Below, piece after piece: positions 6,838 to 17,333 of a stretch of 64,000 nucleotides of DNA. The stretch spans positions 62,001 through 126,000 of the forward strand of contig NZ_JAGGPJ010000014.1 in NCBI RefSeq assembly GCF_018613875.1, given 5' to 3'. The notes beneath the pieces are model-generated. The model did no database searches. It was not told the DNA's origin and worked only from the letters and a program-made list of their open reading frames with translations. The translations under genes and the position numbers were made by a program. This DNA is from Arthrobacter sp. ISL-28. Lineage in GTDB: Bacteria > Actinomycetota > Actinomycetes > Actinomycetales > Micrococcaceae. Positions within the stretch are counted from its first letter, which is position 1. Each line of letters opens with the position of its first letter.

Positions 6838-8988
6838 AGGGAATTCCGAGCCCAGCGTGGACAGTACCCCGAACGCCTTGGTGCGGATTTCCTCGTATTC
6901 CTCCTGCGCCGCTGAATCGGCCGTGATGGCGCCCCCGACGCCGAGACTGAGTTTCACCGTCGGACCGCCGGCCTCTCCCGGCGCGGCATCCCCGGCAGGG
7001 TCCGCGGCGCCGGCGTCGTTGCCCGCCACCTCGTCGGGCGCCTGGATCACGAGGGTGCGGATGGCGACCGCCAGATCCGTGGCCCCGTTAAGGGAGAGGT
7101 ACCCGATCGCCCCGGAGTAGACCCCGCGCGGCCCACCCTCCAGCCGGTCCAGGATGGCCATGGTGCTGATCTTGGGCGCGCCGGTCATGGAGCCGGCAGG
7201 AAAGCAGGCGGCCACGGCTTCGGCCCGGGGCGACCCTGGCGGGAGCTGGGCGTCGATGGTGCTCACGAGCTGGTGGACCGTGGCGTAGCTTTCGATCTCG
7301 CACAGCCGGCTGACGATCACCGAACCGGGCTCGGCGAAGTGGCTGAGATCATTCCGGAGCAGGTCGACGATCATGATGTTCTCCGCCCGGTCCTTCAGCG
7401 ACGTTGCCAGATCATGCCGCAGCGCCGCGTCCAGCTGCGGATCGGCAGCCCGGCGCCGGGTGCCCTTGATCGGCTCGGCGCGCATCGCGCCGTCGGACGC
7501 TATCCGCAGAAAGCGCTCCGGCGACGTGCTGGCCACCGTCAGCCCGCCGAACCGCAGGTAGCTCGCGAACGGCGCCGGATTCCGTTTGCGCAGGGCAAGG
7601 TACGTGGGCCACGGGGCGAACGCCCCAGCCGGGACCTCCGCGGTGAGCGTGGTGGTGAGGCAGACCTCGTACGAGTTCCCCTCGGCGATCTCGTGCTGGG
7701 CTTCGGCGATCTTACGCTTGTAGCTCGCCTCGGAGTCGCGGCTGGTGAATGCCGGGACGTGTCCGACGGCGCTGCTGCCGCCGGCTTCGGCATCAGGGGC
7801 ACCCTGCGGGCCGGTGCCGGTGCCGCCGCGGATTTCGGTCGCTGCCATCACGGCGTCCCGCGCGCTGGCGAGCCAGCCCCGCGCGTCGGGGGCGTCGAGG
7901 GCCAGCAGCCAGGCCGTGCCCTCGGCGTGATCCAGGACGACCGCCCGGCCGGCGAAGATCAGCGCCGCATCCGGGGTGTCTGCCGAGACGTCCGAACCGC
8001 CGGTTTCGCGCTTGAGCTCATAGCCAAGGTAGCCAAGCCAGCCCAGGGTGAAGTCGCAGGGGTAGCCTTCGGGGCCGCGGACGGCCTTCCGTCCCCATAC
8101 GGTCTCCAGCCAGCGAAAGAAGGTGCCGGGCACTTCCACGGTGGCGCAGCCGGCGGTGATCCGGTTGGTCCCCGAGCGGTGCCGGACCAATTGCCCGAAC
8201 GTGCCGCCGTCGTCCGCCAGAATGCTGAAGCGGCTGCGCTCTCTGGCGAGTGCTCCGGCGACGCTTCCCTGAGGCGCGGGCGGGACCAACGAGGAGTCCA
8301 GCCAGACGGCATTCGCGGACGACCCGTACAGGGACCCGAAGAGGGCTGCGGCGTCCGGCCGGGCCTCGATCCGCTCGGCCACGAGCCGGAGGCCGCGGCG
8401 TGCGGACAGCTCAGGAACCAGCACGGTGGCGAGGGCCGGGAGGTAGGTGAGTGCCTGCAGGACGTCAGCCGGCGCGGAGTCGTCGGCGCGGTTCAGGACC
8501 CGGATGTCCGCGTGTTCCAGCACGTTGTCGGAGGCGAGGAACTCCGTTTCCTGCGCGGCCCACTGGTCCCAATAAGGTTCGTAGGTCTGGCCGTCGCGCG
8601 CCAAGGCCCGGGAGCGGCGTTCGTGTTCGGGCGAGTCGGCCCAGATGACGGCGTCCAGCAGCGGCCGCGCCGCCGCCGCGGCGGCCCCCACCCCTTCCAC
8701 GATGACGATCTCGGCGGGAAGCGTCACCCGGACGTCGCCGTCGTAATGCTTTTCCCAATCCCAGCTGACCCACGTGGCCGGCTCTCCCCGCCGCAGGGGT
8801 GCCAGCACTGTGCCGACATATCGCTCGACTCCGGCGGTGAGCCCGTTCCAGCCCGGATAGATATCCTCAAGATGGAAAAGCGCGACCTTGTGGTGGTTCC
8901 GAAGCCGGGCCGCGAGCTCTATGGCCAATGTGGTTTTGCCTGCGCCCGACCGCCCGTCAATGGCGATGATCACAGGTGCGGGGGTCAT
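6820..8988 (-). CDS. pabB: Aminodeoxychorismate synthase component I fused to an N-terminal P-loop kinase-like domain
   Basis: 722 residues in two parts. Residues 1 to about 200 are a uridine-kinase-like P-loop NTPase: Walker A GRSGAGKTT at 12-20, a Walker-B-like IVIVEGVGA, and a lid-like RSRALARDG. Residues about 220-715 are a chorismate-binding enzyme. Motifs there include the signature region YEVCLTT, ASTSPERFL, EPIKGTRRR, the metal-binding DLLRNDLS and the PAGSMTGAPK loop. PabB aminates chorismate to aminodeoxychorismate using ammonia from PabA. It feeds PabC, encoded nearby. The role of the kinase domain is unknown. The start overlaps the stop of the upstream phosphatase gene (ATGA). An alanine/glycine/proline-rich insert near residue 660 is probably a loop. 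Confidence 0.88.
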   Translation of the reverse strand: MTPAPVIIAIDGRSGAGKTTLAIELAARLRNHHKVALFHLEDIYPGWNGLTAGVERYVGTVLAPLRRGEPATWVSWDWEKHYDGDVRVTLPAEIVIVEGVGAAAAAARPLLDAVIWADSPEHERRSRALARDGQTYEPYWDQWAAQETEFLASDNVLEHADIRVLNRADDSAPADVLQALTYLPALATVLVPELSARRGLRLVAERIEARPDAAALFGSLYGSSANAVWLDSSLVPPAPQGSVAGALARERSRFSILADDGGTFGQLVRHRSGTNRITAGCATVEVPGTFFRWLETVWGRKAVRGPEGYPCDFTLGWLGYLGYELKRETGGSDVSADTPDAALIFAGRAVVLDHAEGTAWLLALDAPDARGWLASARDAVMAATEIRGGTGTGPQGAPDAEAGGSSAVGHVPAFTSRDSEASYKRKIAEAQHEIAEGNSYEVCLTTTLTAEVPAGAFAPWPTYLALRKRNPAPFASYLRFGGLTVASTSPERFLRIASDGAMRAEPIKGTRRRAADPQLDAALRHDLATSLKDRAENIMIVDLLRNDLSHFAEPGSVIVSRLCEIESYATVHQLVSTIDAQLPPGSPRAEAVAACFPAGSMTGAPKISTMAILDRLEGGPRGVYSGAIGYLSLNGATDLAVAIRTLVIQAPDEVAGNDAGAADPAGDAAPGEAGGPTVKLSLGVGGAITADSAAQEEYEEIRTKAFGVLSTLGSEFPARTGS

Positions 8989-9545
8989 GAAATAGAGCGT
9001 ACCTGCTGGCTGTCCTGAAGCTTGAGCCGGGCGTCATCCGCAATGGCCGCACGGACAAACTGAACGATGCCCGGAACAGCCGCCTGGACTTGCTCCCACA
9101 CAGTCTCAAAGTCGTTGTGGTCCCCGTACCAGGGATCCTCGATGCCCTGGTCCAGGGGGTCCTTCGATTCGAGGGCAGGATCAAAACTGCGCAGCATGCG
9201 GATTCTTGCCCTCGTCTCATGATCAGGAGCCGACGCCCGGAGCCAGCCATAGTGGTCCACATCCAAGGCCAGGATCAGGTGACGTTCCGAATACCACTCC
9301 GGCCGCCATTCCCGGGCGATGTGCCGGTCGGAGAGGAGATTGTGGGCCGTCAGTTTCCGCGCCGCCCGGGGGTCTATGGGCCGCCCCGCCTCATAGGCGG
9401 TGGTTCCGGCGGAGTCGACGATGACGGCGTCTGCCAGCCCCGCCGCTGTGAAGGCTTCCGCCAGTATCAGCTCTGCCATCGGGGACCGGCAAATGTTGCC
9501 GGTGCAGACCGCGATGATCCGGTAGGGGCTCGACGTTGAGGACAT
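8985..9545 (-). CDS. Low-molecular-weight protein-tyrosine phosphatase
   Basis: From the ATG at 9545 the protein has 186 residues. The active-site loop CTGNICRSP puts the nucleophile at C14 and the phosphate-binding Arg at R20. DPWYGD near the C-terminus supplies the general-acid aspartate. All catalytic residues of the LMW-PTP family are present. The enzyme removes phosphate from tyrosine (often of exopolysaccharide kinases), and relatives act as arsenate reductases. The frame is open further to 9608, with other possible starts at 9557 and 9608, but the domain begins just after 9545 and the upstream DNA holds dyads that look regulatory. It overlaps pabB by 4 nt, an unusual partner. Confidence 0.85.
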   Translation of the reverse strand: MSSTSSPYRIIAVCTGNICRSPMAELILAEAFTAAGLADAVIVDSAGTTAYEAGRPIDPRAARKLTAHNLLSDRHIAREWRPEWYSERHLILALDVDHYGWLRASAPDHETRARIRMLRSFDPALESKDPLDQGIEDPWYGDHNDFETVWEQVQAAVPGIVQFVRAAIADDARLKLQDSQQVRSIS

Positions 9546-9549
9546 ATTG

Positions 9550-9591
9550 CCAAGCATGGAGGACGCTAACACTGCTTGGCTAGTAAGCAGT
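9550..9591. promoter_or_regulatory. Two overlapping dyads upstream of the LMW phosphatase gene
   Basis: ACTGCTT (9571-9577) and AAGCAGT (9585-9591) form a perfect dyad with a 7-nt spacer. CCAAGCA (9550-9556) and TGCTTGG (9573-9579) form a second that shares the middle arm. The arrangement looks like an operator for a dimeric regulator. The regulator is not identified. Confidence 0.35.
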
Positions 9592-9711
9592 CTTATTGTT
9601 CGCAACATTTCGTCGGATTGCGTGGGGCGGGGGTCCCGGGAAGGGGTAGCTCAACCGTAAGAGGTTGCTCAGTGGCCTTCAGTCAGGGACCTTTTGGTCA
9701 GTGGGTCTTTG

Positions 9712-10338
9712 TCAGTGGATCAGTGCCAGCAGGATGCCCACGGCCACGAACAGGACGCCGAAGACCCTGTTGAGGATGGTCTGTCCGTGCGTGTTGTGCG
9801 TGAAGCGCTGGAATGACTTCGCTGCCGCGGCGAAGAAGAACCACATGACCAGGATGTCTATCAGCACCACGGTGCCGGTGAGGACCATGTACTGCGGCAC
9901 CAGAGGCTGTTCCGGCCGGATGAACTGCGGCATGAACGCCAGGAAGAACACGATGGCCTTGGGGTTGAGCAGGTTGACCCAGAGGCCCCGGCGGAACATG
10001 GACGAGGCGGGCTCGTTCCTGAGCGCCGCTGCCTTCTCCTGGTCCAGGTCCGGCTTGTGCAGGAACTGCCTGATGCCGAGATAGACGAGGTAGGCGGCGC
10101 CGGCGTACCGGATGACGTTGAAAGCCACGGGCGATCCCGCCACCAGCACCCCGACGCCGAGCGCCACGATCACGACATGGACGATCAGTGCCGCCTGCTG
10201 GCCGAGGATTCCCCAGATGGAGCGCCGGAACCCGGAAGTCAGCGAATTGCTCATGGTGTTGATGGCGCCCGCGCCCGGGGTGAAGCTGATGAGGACGCCG
10301 GCACCAGCAAGGGCCAGCCACAGGGAGAATTGCACCAA
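9712..10338 (-). CDS. LysE/RhtB family amino acid exporter
   Basis: 208 residues with about six hydrophobic segments. The N-terminal motif ISFTPGAGAINTMSNSL matches the LysE/RhtB signature (xPGP...), although the second proline is Ala here. NLLNPKAIVFFLAFMPQF is the second conserved family block. The family exports small amino acids such as lysine, homoserine or threonine by proton antiport. The substrate cannot be named. It stands alone, in the same direction as the phosphatase but downstream of the methyltransferase gene. Confidence 0.85.
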   Translation of the reverse strand: MVQFSLWLALAGAGVLISFTPGAGAINTMSNSLTSGFRRSIWGILGQQAALIVHVVIVALGVGVLVAGSPVAFNVIRYAGAAYLVYLGIRQFLHKPDLDQEKAAALRNEPASSMFRRGLWVNLLNPKAIVFFLAFMPQFIRPEQPLVPQYMVLTGTVVLIDILVMWFFFAAAAKSFQRFTHNTHGQTILNRVFGVLFVAVGILLALIH

Positions 10339-10399
10339 CCAAGCTTAGTGCGAATCGAGCTTGGTGCGGGATGGCCGGGCCGCCCGGTCCGGCGAAGGC

Positions 10400-11215
10400 T
10401 CAGGCCCGGGCGATGATTTCGCCGTTGGGGATGAGGAACCAGCCGTCGTCGGTGGAGCCCCAGCGGTGCCAGCCCGCGGAGATACGCGTGAGGTCGGCCT
10501 CCTGCGCGAAGCCGTACTCGAGGGCCTGCTCAGCAAAGGCCGAGTGCAGCACCCGTTCACCCCACACCCGGGCCTGCCAGCGCCGTTGTTGGCCGGTGGC
10601 GTAAAGCCAGTTACTGCTGCTGGGGGCCACATCGGTAAATCCGGCGGCCTGTGCCCAGGACACCAGGCGGCGTCCGGCGTCGGGTTCGGCCCCGTTCCGG
10701 CGGGCAATCCGCTGGTAGAGATCCATCCACTCATCGAGTTCGGGGATGGGCGGGTACCAGCTCATGCCATGGAAATCGGCGTCGCGCACGGCCACGATGC
10801 CGCCCGGCTTGGCCACCCGCCGCATTTCCCGGAGCGCTTCTACTGGATCGGTCAGATGCTGCAGCACCTGATGCGCGTGAACGACGTCGAAGGTGTCGTC
10901 CTCGAAGTCGAGGTCGTAGATGTTGCCTGCCACGAACTCGACGTTCCCGACGCCCCGGTCGGCTGCCAGCTCCCGGGCGTGCGCGATGACGTCGGGGGAG
11001 CGGTCCAGCCCGGTCACGCTCCCGGGGGCCACCAGCACGGCGAAGTCGCACGTGATGCTTCCCGGACCGCAGCCCACATCCAGCACGCTGACCCCGGGAG
11101 TGAGATGCGGGATGACGAAGGCCGCGGAATTTTCCGCCGTCCGCGAGGCATGGGCGCGGACCACCGATTCGTGGTGGCCGTGCGTGTACACATCGTCTGG
11201 CTGCTGGGCACTCAT
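10400..11215 (-). CDS. SAM-dependent methyltransferase (UbiE/COQ5-like class I)
   Basis: 271 residues. Motif I VLDVGCGPGSITCDF (about residues 44-58) binds SAM, the acidic residue ending motif II is in VTGLDRSPD, motif III is DDTFDVVHAHQVLQHL, and post-motif III is LKPGG-like KPGGIVAVRD. Family and fold are secure. The methyl acceptor is unknown. The C-terminal third (WYPPIPELDEWMDLYQ, then WLYATGQQRRW) matches uncharacterised actinobacterial members. It stands alone between lysE and the truncated epimerase remnant. Confidence 0.85.
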   Translation of the reverse strand: MSAQQPDDVYTHGHHESVVRAHASRTAENSAAFVIPHLTPGVSVLDVGCGPGSITCDFAVLVAPGSVTGLDRSPDVIAHARELAADRGVGNVEFVAGNIYDLDFEDDTFDVVHAHQVLQHLTDPVEALREMRRVAKPGGIVAVRDADFHGMSWYPPIPELDEWMDLYQRIARRNGAEPDAGRRLVSWAQAAGFTDVAPSSSNWLYATGQQRRWQARVWGERVLHSAFAEQALEYGFAQEADLTRISAGWHRWGSTDDGWFLIPNGEIIARA

Positions 11216-11337
11216 AGGGAAACGCTACTCCTCCTTCTTCAAATCAAAACGGAATACGCACCGATCCCCCAAGTAGGTGGCAGTAGGTGCCGTTCTGGGC
11301 CTCAGCACAGGTCCGGTCCCAAGGGCGCATGGGGCGC

Positions 11338-11487
11338 TCAGGATCCGGAGGCTGCTGCGGACGTCTCCGACCTCCACCACTCCACCGTCGTCCGGGCCGC
11401 GGCGGCCAGCGGCGTCGGGCCCAAGGCCAGTGCCGCCTCGCTGGCTGCGGAGCCCATCACGAACGGCCGCTGAAACTGGTAGAGCAT
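11338..11487 (-). pseudogene. C-terminal remnant of an NAD-dependent epimerase/reductase gene
   Basis: A 49-codon frame reads MLYQFQRPFVMGSAASE, then LGPTPL and TTVEWWR before its stop. This looks like the C-terminal end of NAD(P)-dependent epimerase/dehydratase (extended SDR) proteins, where a PF-V-x-S-x-x-A/S-E segment precedes a xGxxPTPLxxALxxTVxWW end. No dinucleotide-binding part is present. The 5' side of the remnant abuts the ribosome-binding region of the divergent TetR gene, as expected if a deletion joined the inside of the epimerase gene to the TetR gene it once sat beside. Confidence 0.5.
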
Positions 11488-11495
11488 CTTGGAGG

Positions 11496-12125
11496 ATGGC
11501 CGACCCTCAGAAGCCCCAGACGCCCCGCGAGCGGGCCCGCACCCGGACCATACAGCAGATTATCCAGCTGGGCCGGGAGCATCTTGCCATGCATGGAGCG
11601 GCCGCACTCTCGCTGCGTGCCGTCGCCCGCGACCTCGGCGTGGTTTCCTCCGCCGTATACCGCTATGTTGAGAGTCGGGACGAGCTCCTGACGCTTCTGC
11701 TCATCGATGCCTACGGTGAACTGGGCGATCATGTGGACGCCGCCGTTGAATCCCTCCCCGCCGGCGACTTCCGGGGCCGCTTCACTGCCCTGGCGCACGC
11801 CGTCGGGAACTGGGCGCTGAGTGAGCCGTCGCGGTACGCGCTCCTGTTTGGGAGCCCGGTGCCCGGATATCAAGCGCTGGCAGAGCGGACCACCGTCCCC
11901 GGCACGCGGGTGGTCTACTGCCTGATGGAAATCCTCGACGCCGCCTATCGGGCCGGGAAGTTAACAGAACCTGAGTCCGCTGCGGTTGCTCCCGCCTTGG
12001 CGGCCGACCTGGCTGTGATCCGAGACGGGCTTGGGTTGGCTGTTCCCGATGAACTTCTGGCCCGGGGCGCCCTGGTATGGACGTCGATCTTCGGAGCCAT
12101 CAGTTTCGAGGTCTTCGGACAGTAA
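11496..12125 (+). pseudogene. TetR/AcrR family regulator with a premature in-frame stop
   Basis: The 209-residue product has a normal TetR DNA-binding domain (GREHLAMHGAAALSLRAVARDLGVVSSAVYRYV, helix-turn-helix about residues 30-55) and a C-terminal ligand domain of the WHG type. The frame ends at TAA 12123-12125 after EVFGQ, but continues without a shift for 26 more sense codons (GADTFSARHELFQHHVDILA...) to TGA at 12204-12206. A single change TAC to TAA would explain this. The original product would have been 236 residues. Only the last helix is lost, so partial function is possible. GGAGG touches the ATG directly, so the start signal is also odd; it sits at the junction with the epimerase remnant. 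Confidence 0.8.
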
Positions 12126-12365
12126 GGCGCCGACACCTTTTCAGCCCGTCACGAACTGTTCCAGCATCACGTGGACATCCTGGCGGGCGTCGCCGGATTC
12201 GACTGACCGGGCCAAGGGGTGGCCCGGCACCGCAGGTACCTGGCCGGATTCCTGACCCCGCCATCGCCCGCATCCCAGGGCACCCTGTTGCCGCCCGCCC
12301 CCGCTGAGTAGACTGCCAGTGCGTCCGGCCGGGCGCGCTCAGTCCTCCCAAGGAGTGATCAAGCG

Positions 12366-12791
12366 ATGACCGAAAACAGCGAGTCCACCGCCGCAGGAAA
12401 GGCCCACACCAGCAGCAGGAACCCGGCGCTGGAAGGCGACAGCGGACAATACGTGGAAGGCGACTATGGCGATGCCGGCGTGGTGGGCGACGAAGCTGCC
12501 GCCGCCGACGAGGGCGAATACGCGGAGGGTGACTACGGCAATGCCGGTGCCGTCAGGGCTGCATCCGATGAGGTCGAGGAGGGTGAATATCCCGAGGGTG
12601 ATTACGGCAAGGCCGGAACCGCGGGCCAGGAACGTCCCGGTGGCGAAGGGGGCGAATATCCCGAGGGCAATTACGGCGCTACCGGAACGGCCCGGGAATC
12701 TGAGGCTGCCGATGACCTCAAGGACGAACTGGCGGACGGCCAGATCAACGCGCCCAGGAAGGACGACGGCGGCACCTCTTCCGGCGGGTAG
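12366..12791 (+). CDS. Acidic tandem-repeat protein, unknown function
   Basis: 141 residues, strongly acidic, no cysteine, no membrane segment or signal peptide. Four imperfect repeats follow the pattern G-[EQ]-Y-x-E-G-[DN]-Y-G-x-[AT]-G: GQYVEGDYGDAG, GEYAEGDYGNAG, GEYPEGDYGKAG and GEYPEGNYGATG. They are spaced about 20-23 residues apart by alanine/glutamate-rich linkers. The head (MTENSESTAAG) and tail (PRKDDGGTSSGG) look disordered. AAGGAG stands just upstream of the ATG. The product is probably an intrinsically disordered, cytosolic stress- or hydration-type protein, but this is inference; I recognise no family. It lies directly before the heat-shock control region. Confidence 0.7.
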   Translation: MTENSESTAAGKAHTSSRNPALEGDSGQYVEGDYGDAGVVGDEAAAADEGEYAEGDYGNAGAVRAASDEVEEGEYPEGDYGKAGTAGQERPGGEGGEYPEGNYGATGTARESEAADDLKDELADGQINAPRKDDGGTSSGG

Positions 12792-12947
12792 GAGCCTCCG
12801 GGATAGACGGCGCGTGTGAAAGAACCTTCGGCAGGTTCACGAACAGCGAAACTGTGCTCGCGCCGTCGTCGTGGCCTCCGGTCTTCCGCGAACCTCCGCG
12901 GATCACCGGGGGCCATTGTTCGCGGTCCTGTCCTCCAAAAATTCAAA

Positions 12948-15013
<2,066 letters not shown>

Positions 15014-15015
15014 CT

Positions 15016-15684
15016 ATGCCTCATCACGGTAACGAAGAGGAGAGCTCTTCCCGCGATCAGGGAAATAAGCGCGACGAACCGGTCATCCGGGACCACCGCA
15101 AGGTGGACCCGGTGACCGGGGAGGCCCGCCACCCCGAAAGCGAGAAGCATGCCGCCCCGGCAGCCGACGCCTCCGTGGATTCCGACGGCGACGCCCTCGC
15201 CCAGGCGGAGGAAATCCTCAACCAGGTGGAGGTGCCGGCCGAGGAATCGGTGGCCCAGGGAACCGAGGCAGCCGCTGCGGCGGAGTTGAAGAACGACTTG
15301 CTTCGCCTTCAGGCGGAGTACGTCAACTACCGCAAGCGTGTTGAACGCGACCGCGCCGTGGCAGGGGAAATGGCCGTCATTGGCGTCCTGAACTCGCTGC
15401 TTCCGGTGCTGGACGACGTCGACGCCGCCCGCCAGCATGGTGACCTCGTGGACGGCCCGTTCGCTGCAATCGCCGCCAAGCTGGAGAACGCGCTGAAGAC
15501 GTACGGCCTGGTCCGGATCGATGAGACCGGCGTGGAGTTCGACCCCACGATCCACGAGGCCCTCATCCAGCAGCCCGGCGAGGACATCGAGGTTGACACC
15601 GTCAGTCAGGTGCTCCGCTCCGGCTACAAGTCCGGCGAGCGAGTCCTCCGCGCAGCGCAGGTTATCGTGGCTGTTCCGGCCTAG
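15016..15684 (+). CDS. grpE: Nucleotide exchange factor GrpE
   Basis: 222 residues, starting 2 nt after the dnaK stop. A long acidic, probably disordered head (residues 1-90) precedes the coiled coil (LKNDLLRLQAEYVNYRKRVERDR) and the four-helix/beta domain ending in the conserved GYKSGERVLRAAQVIVAVP. GrpE releases ADP from DnaK and acts as a thermosensor. The head is longer than in E. coli GrpE, as is usual for actinobacteria. A highly structured 222-nt spacer follows before dnaJ. Confidence 0.95.
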   Translation: MPHHGNEEESSSRDQGNKRDEPVIRDHRKVDPVTGEARHPESEKHAAPAADASVDSDGDALAQAEEILNQVEVPAEESVAQGTEAAAAAELKNDLLRLQAEYVNYRKRVERDRAVAGEMAVIGVLNSLLPVLDDVDAARQHGDLVDGPFAAIAAKLENALKTYGLVRIDETGVEFDPTIHEALIQQPGEDIEVDTVSQVLRSGYKSGERVLRAAQVIVAVPA

Positions 15685-15703
15685 TCACCGTACGCCTCCG
15701 CGA

Positions 15704-15849
15704 ATGAGGGGGCCCGCCCCTACGCTGGGCGGCTCAGGATCTTCGATCCTTAGCCGCCCAGCTCCGGCAGCGGATATTGGCCTTCCCAACACTCGCAAGC
15801 TCGTGTCGGGGCCCTCGGCCAGATCCTTAGCCACTCCCGGCCCCCTCAT
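15704..15849. promoter_or_regulatory. Structured grpE-dnaJ spacer with nested hairpins
   Basis: An 11-bp perfect inverted repeat (15704-15714, ATGAGGGGGCC, with 15839-15849) encloses the 135-nt middle. Inside it lies a strong hairpin: TGGGCGGCT (15726-15734) with 15752-15760, then a further 5-bp stem around a CTTCG loop. It could be a partial terminator or an mRNA processing/stability element that sets the DnaK-GrpE to DnaJ-HspR ratio. Confidence 0.55.
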
Positions 15850-15906
15850 CCGCTCCGGCGGCGGTAGTCTCGCCTTAACGCTTTTGTACTTTGAAAGGAA
15901 ACGCCA

Positions 15907-16884
15907 TTGGCTAGCCAGGACTGGGTGGACAAGGACTTTTACGCGATCCTTGGCATCGCCAAGGACGCTTCCGACGCTGACATCAAGAAGGCCTACCGGA
16001 AGCTCGCGCGGCAGCACCACCCGGATACGAACTCAGGCAACAGCGCTTCGGAGAAGAAGTTCAAGGACATCTCCGAGGCGTATTCCGTGCTGTCCGACCC
16101 CGACGAGCGCCAGCAGTACGACGCCATTCGGGCCATGGGCGGCGGAGCCCGCTTTGCTCCCCACGGCGCCGGAAGCACGGCGAACGGCGGATTCGAGGAC
16201 CTTTTCGGCGGGCTCTTCACCGGCGGCGGCGGCCGTCATTCCGGCGGCTTCAGCACCGCCGGCGGCATCCCTCCGGAGTTTGCCGACCTGTTCGGCGGCG
16301 GCTTCGGCGGCGGCCCCGCAGGCTACCAGCGCGCTCCGCAGAAAGGCGCTGACCGCACGGCGACCACCAGCATCTCCTTCGCCGGTTCCATCCGCGGCAC
16401 CACCATCGGCCTGCGCGAGCCGGACGGCGAAGTCATCGACGTCCGGGTTCCGGCCGGCATCAAGGACGGCCAGAAGGTCCGCGTCCGCGGCAAGGGCCAG
16501 TACGGTCCCGCGGGCAACGGCGACCTCATGGTGACGGTCAACGTCAAACCCCACGACTTTTACACGCGCGACGGCGACAACCTCCGCATCCATGTGCCGG
16601 TCACCTTCCCGGAAGCTGCATTGGGCGCCGACATCGAAGTGCCCACGATCGACGGCGACCATGTCCGCGTCCGTGTTCCTGCGGGGACGCCCTCTGGGCG
16701 TACCCTCCGGGTCAAGGGCCGGGGCGTGAAGACGTCCAAGGGTGCCGGTGATCTGCTGGTGACGATCGACGTCGCGGTTCCGAAGAACCTGAACAAGGAT
16801 GCCGAGGAGGCTGTGAAGGCGTTTGCCTCCGCCACCGCCGGTGCGAATGTCCGCGAGGGCCTGGCCGCCAAGGCCCGGCTCTAG
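15907..16884 (+). CDS. dnaJ: DnaJ-family co-chaperone without zinc finger (CbpA-like)
   Basis: 325 residues, TTG start preceded by GAAAGGAAA. The N-terminal J domain has the HPD loop at residues 38-40, then a Gly/Phe-rich stretch (about 75-135) and two beta-barrel substrate-binding domains. The four CxxCxGxG zinc repeats of type I DnaJ are absent, so this is a type II (CbpA-like) protein although it occupies the operon position of DnaJ. It stimulates DnaK's ATPase and delivers substrates. A type I DnaJ is probably encoded elsewhere (inference). Confidence 0.93.
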   Translation: MASQDWVDKDFYAILGIAKDASDADIKKAYRKLARQHHPDTNSGNSASEKKFKDISEAYSVLSDPDERQQYDAIRAMGGGARFAPHGAGSTANGGFEDLFGGLFTGGGGRHSGGFSTAGGIPPEFADLFGGGFGGGPAGYQRAPQKGADRTATTSISFAGSIRGTTIGLREPDGEVIDVRVPAGIKDGQKVRVRGKGQYGPAGNGDLMVTVNVKPHDFYTRDGDNLRIHVPVTFPEAALGADIEVPTIDGDHVRVRVPAGTPSGRTLRVKGRGVKTSKGAGDLLVTIDVAVPKNLNKDAEEAVKAFASATAGANVREGLAAKARL

Positions 16885-16899
16885 AAACGGGCGTCAGCC

Positions 16900-17322
16900 G
16901 TGGATATTAACTTCGATCAGCCGATCTTCGTCATTTCGGTGGCAGCGGAGCTGGCCGATATGCACCCCCAGACACTGCGGCAGTACGACCGGCTGGGCAT
17001 CGTTTCGCCCAGCCGCGCGCCGGGCAAGTCGCGCCGGTACTCGCAGCGTGATGTGAACATGCTGCGCGAGGTGCAGCGCCTGTCCCACGAGGGCGTCTCG
17101 CTCGAAGGCATCAAGCGCATCCTCGACCTGGAGAGCCAGGTGGCCGCGCTGCAGCGGAGGGTGGGCGAACTGACCGAGGAACTGGACCGACGTCGGCAGG
17201 CCCTGGAATCACGGATTTTTGCCGCCGGGGCCGCCGGCGATGTGGTCAGCCTGGCACGCGGCCAGCGCCCCCGGCCGCGGTCCCAGGCCGTGGTGGTGTG
17301 GCGCCCGCACGGCAGGGAGTAA
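16900..17322 (+). CDS. hspR: Heat-shock repressor HspR (MerR family)
   Basis: 140 residues, GTG start 15 nt after dnaJ. The MerR-type helix-turn-helix is present (VAAELADMHPQTLRQYDRLGIVSPSR), with a coiled coil (about residues 75-105) and the short C-terminal end VVVWRP typical of HspR. HspR binds HAIR sites together with DnaK as co-repressor. Two such sites lie before dnaK in this window, closing an autoregulatory loop. No metal-binding cysteines are seen, as expected for this branch. Confidence 0.95.
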   Translation: MDINFDQPIFVISVAAELADMHPQTLRQYDRLGIVSPSRAPGKSRRYSQRDVNMLREVQRLSHEGVSLEGIKRILDLESQVAALQRRVGELTEELDRRRQALESRIFAAGAAGDVVSLARGQRPRPRSQAVVVWRPHGRE

Positions 17323-17333
17323 AAGAGCCGGCC

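Noticed and set aside
7273..9018. 581-codon open frame antisense to pabB
   Set aside because: Mirror of the codon pattern of pabB, no recognisable domain and no start signal.
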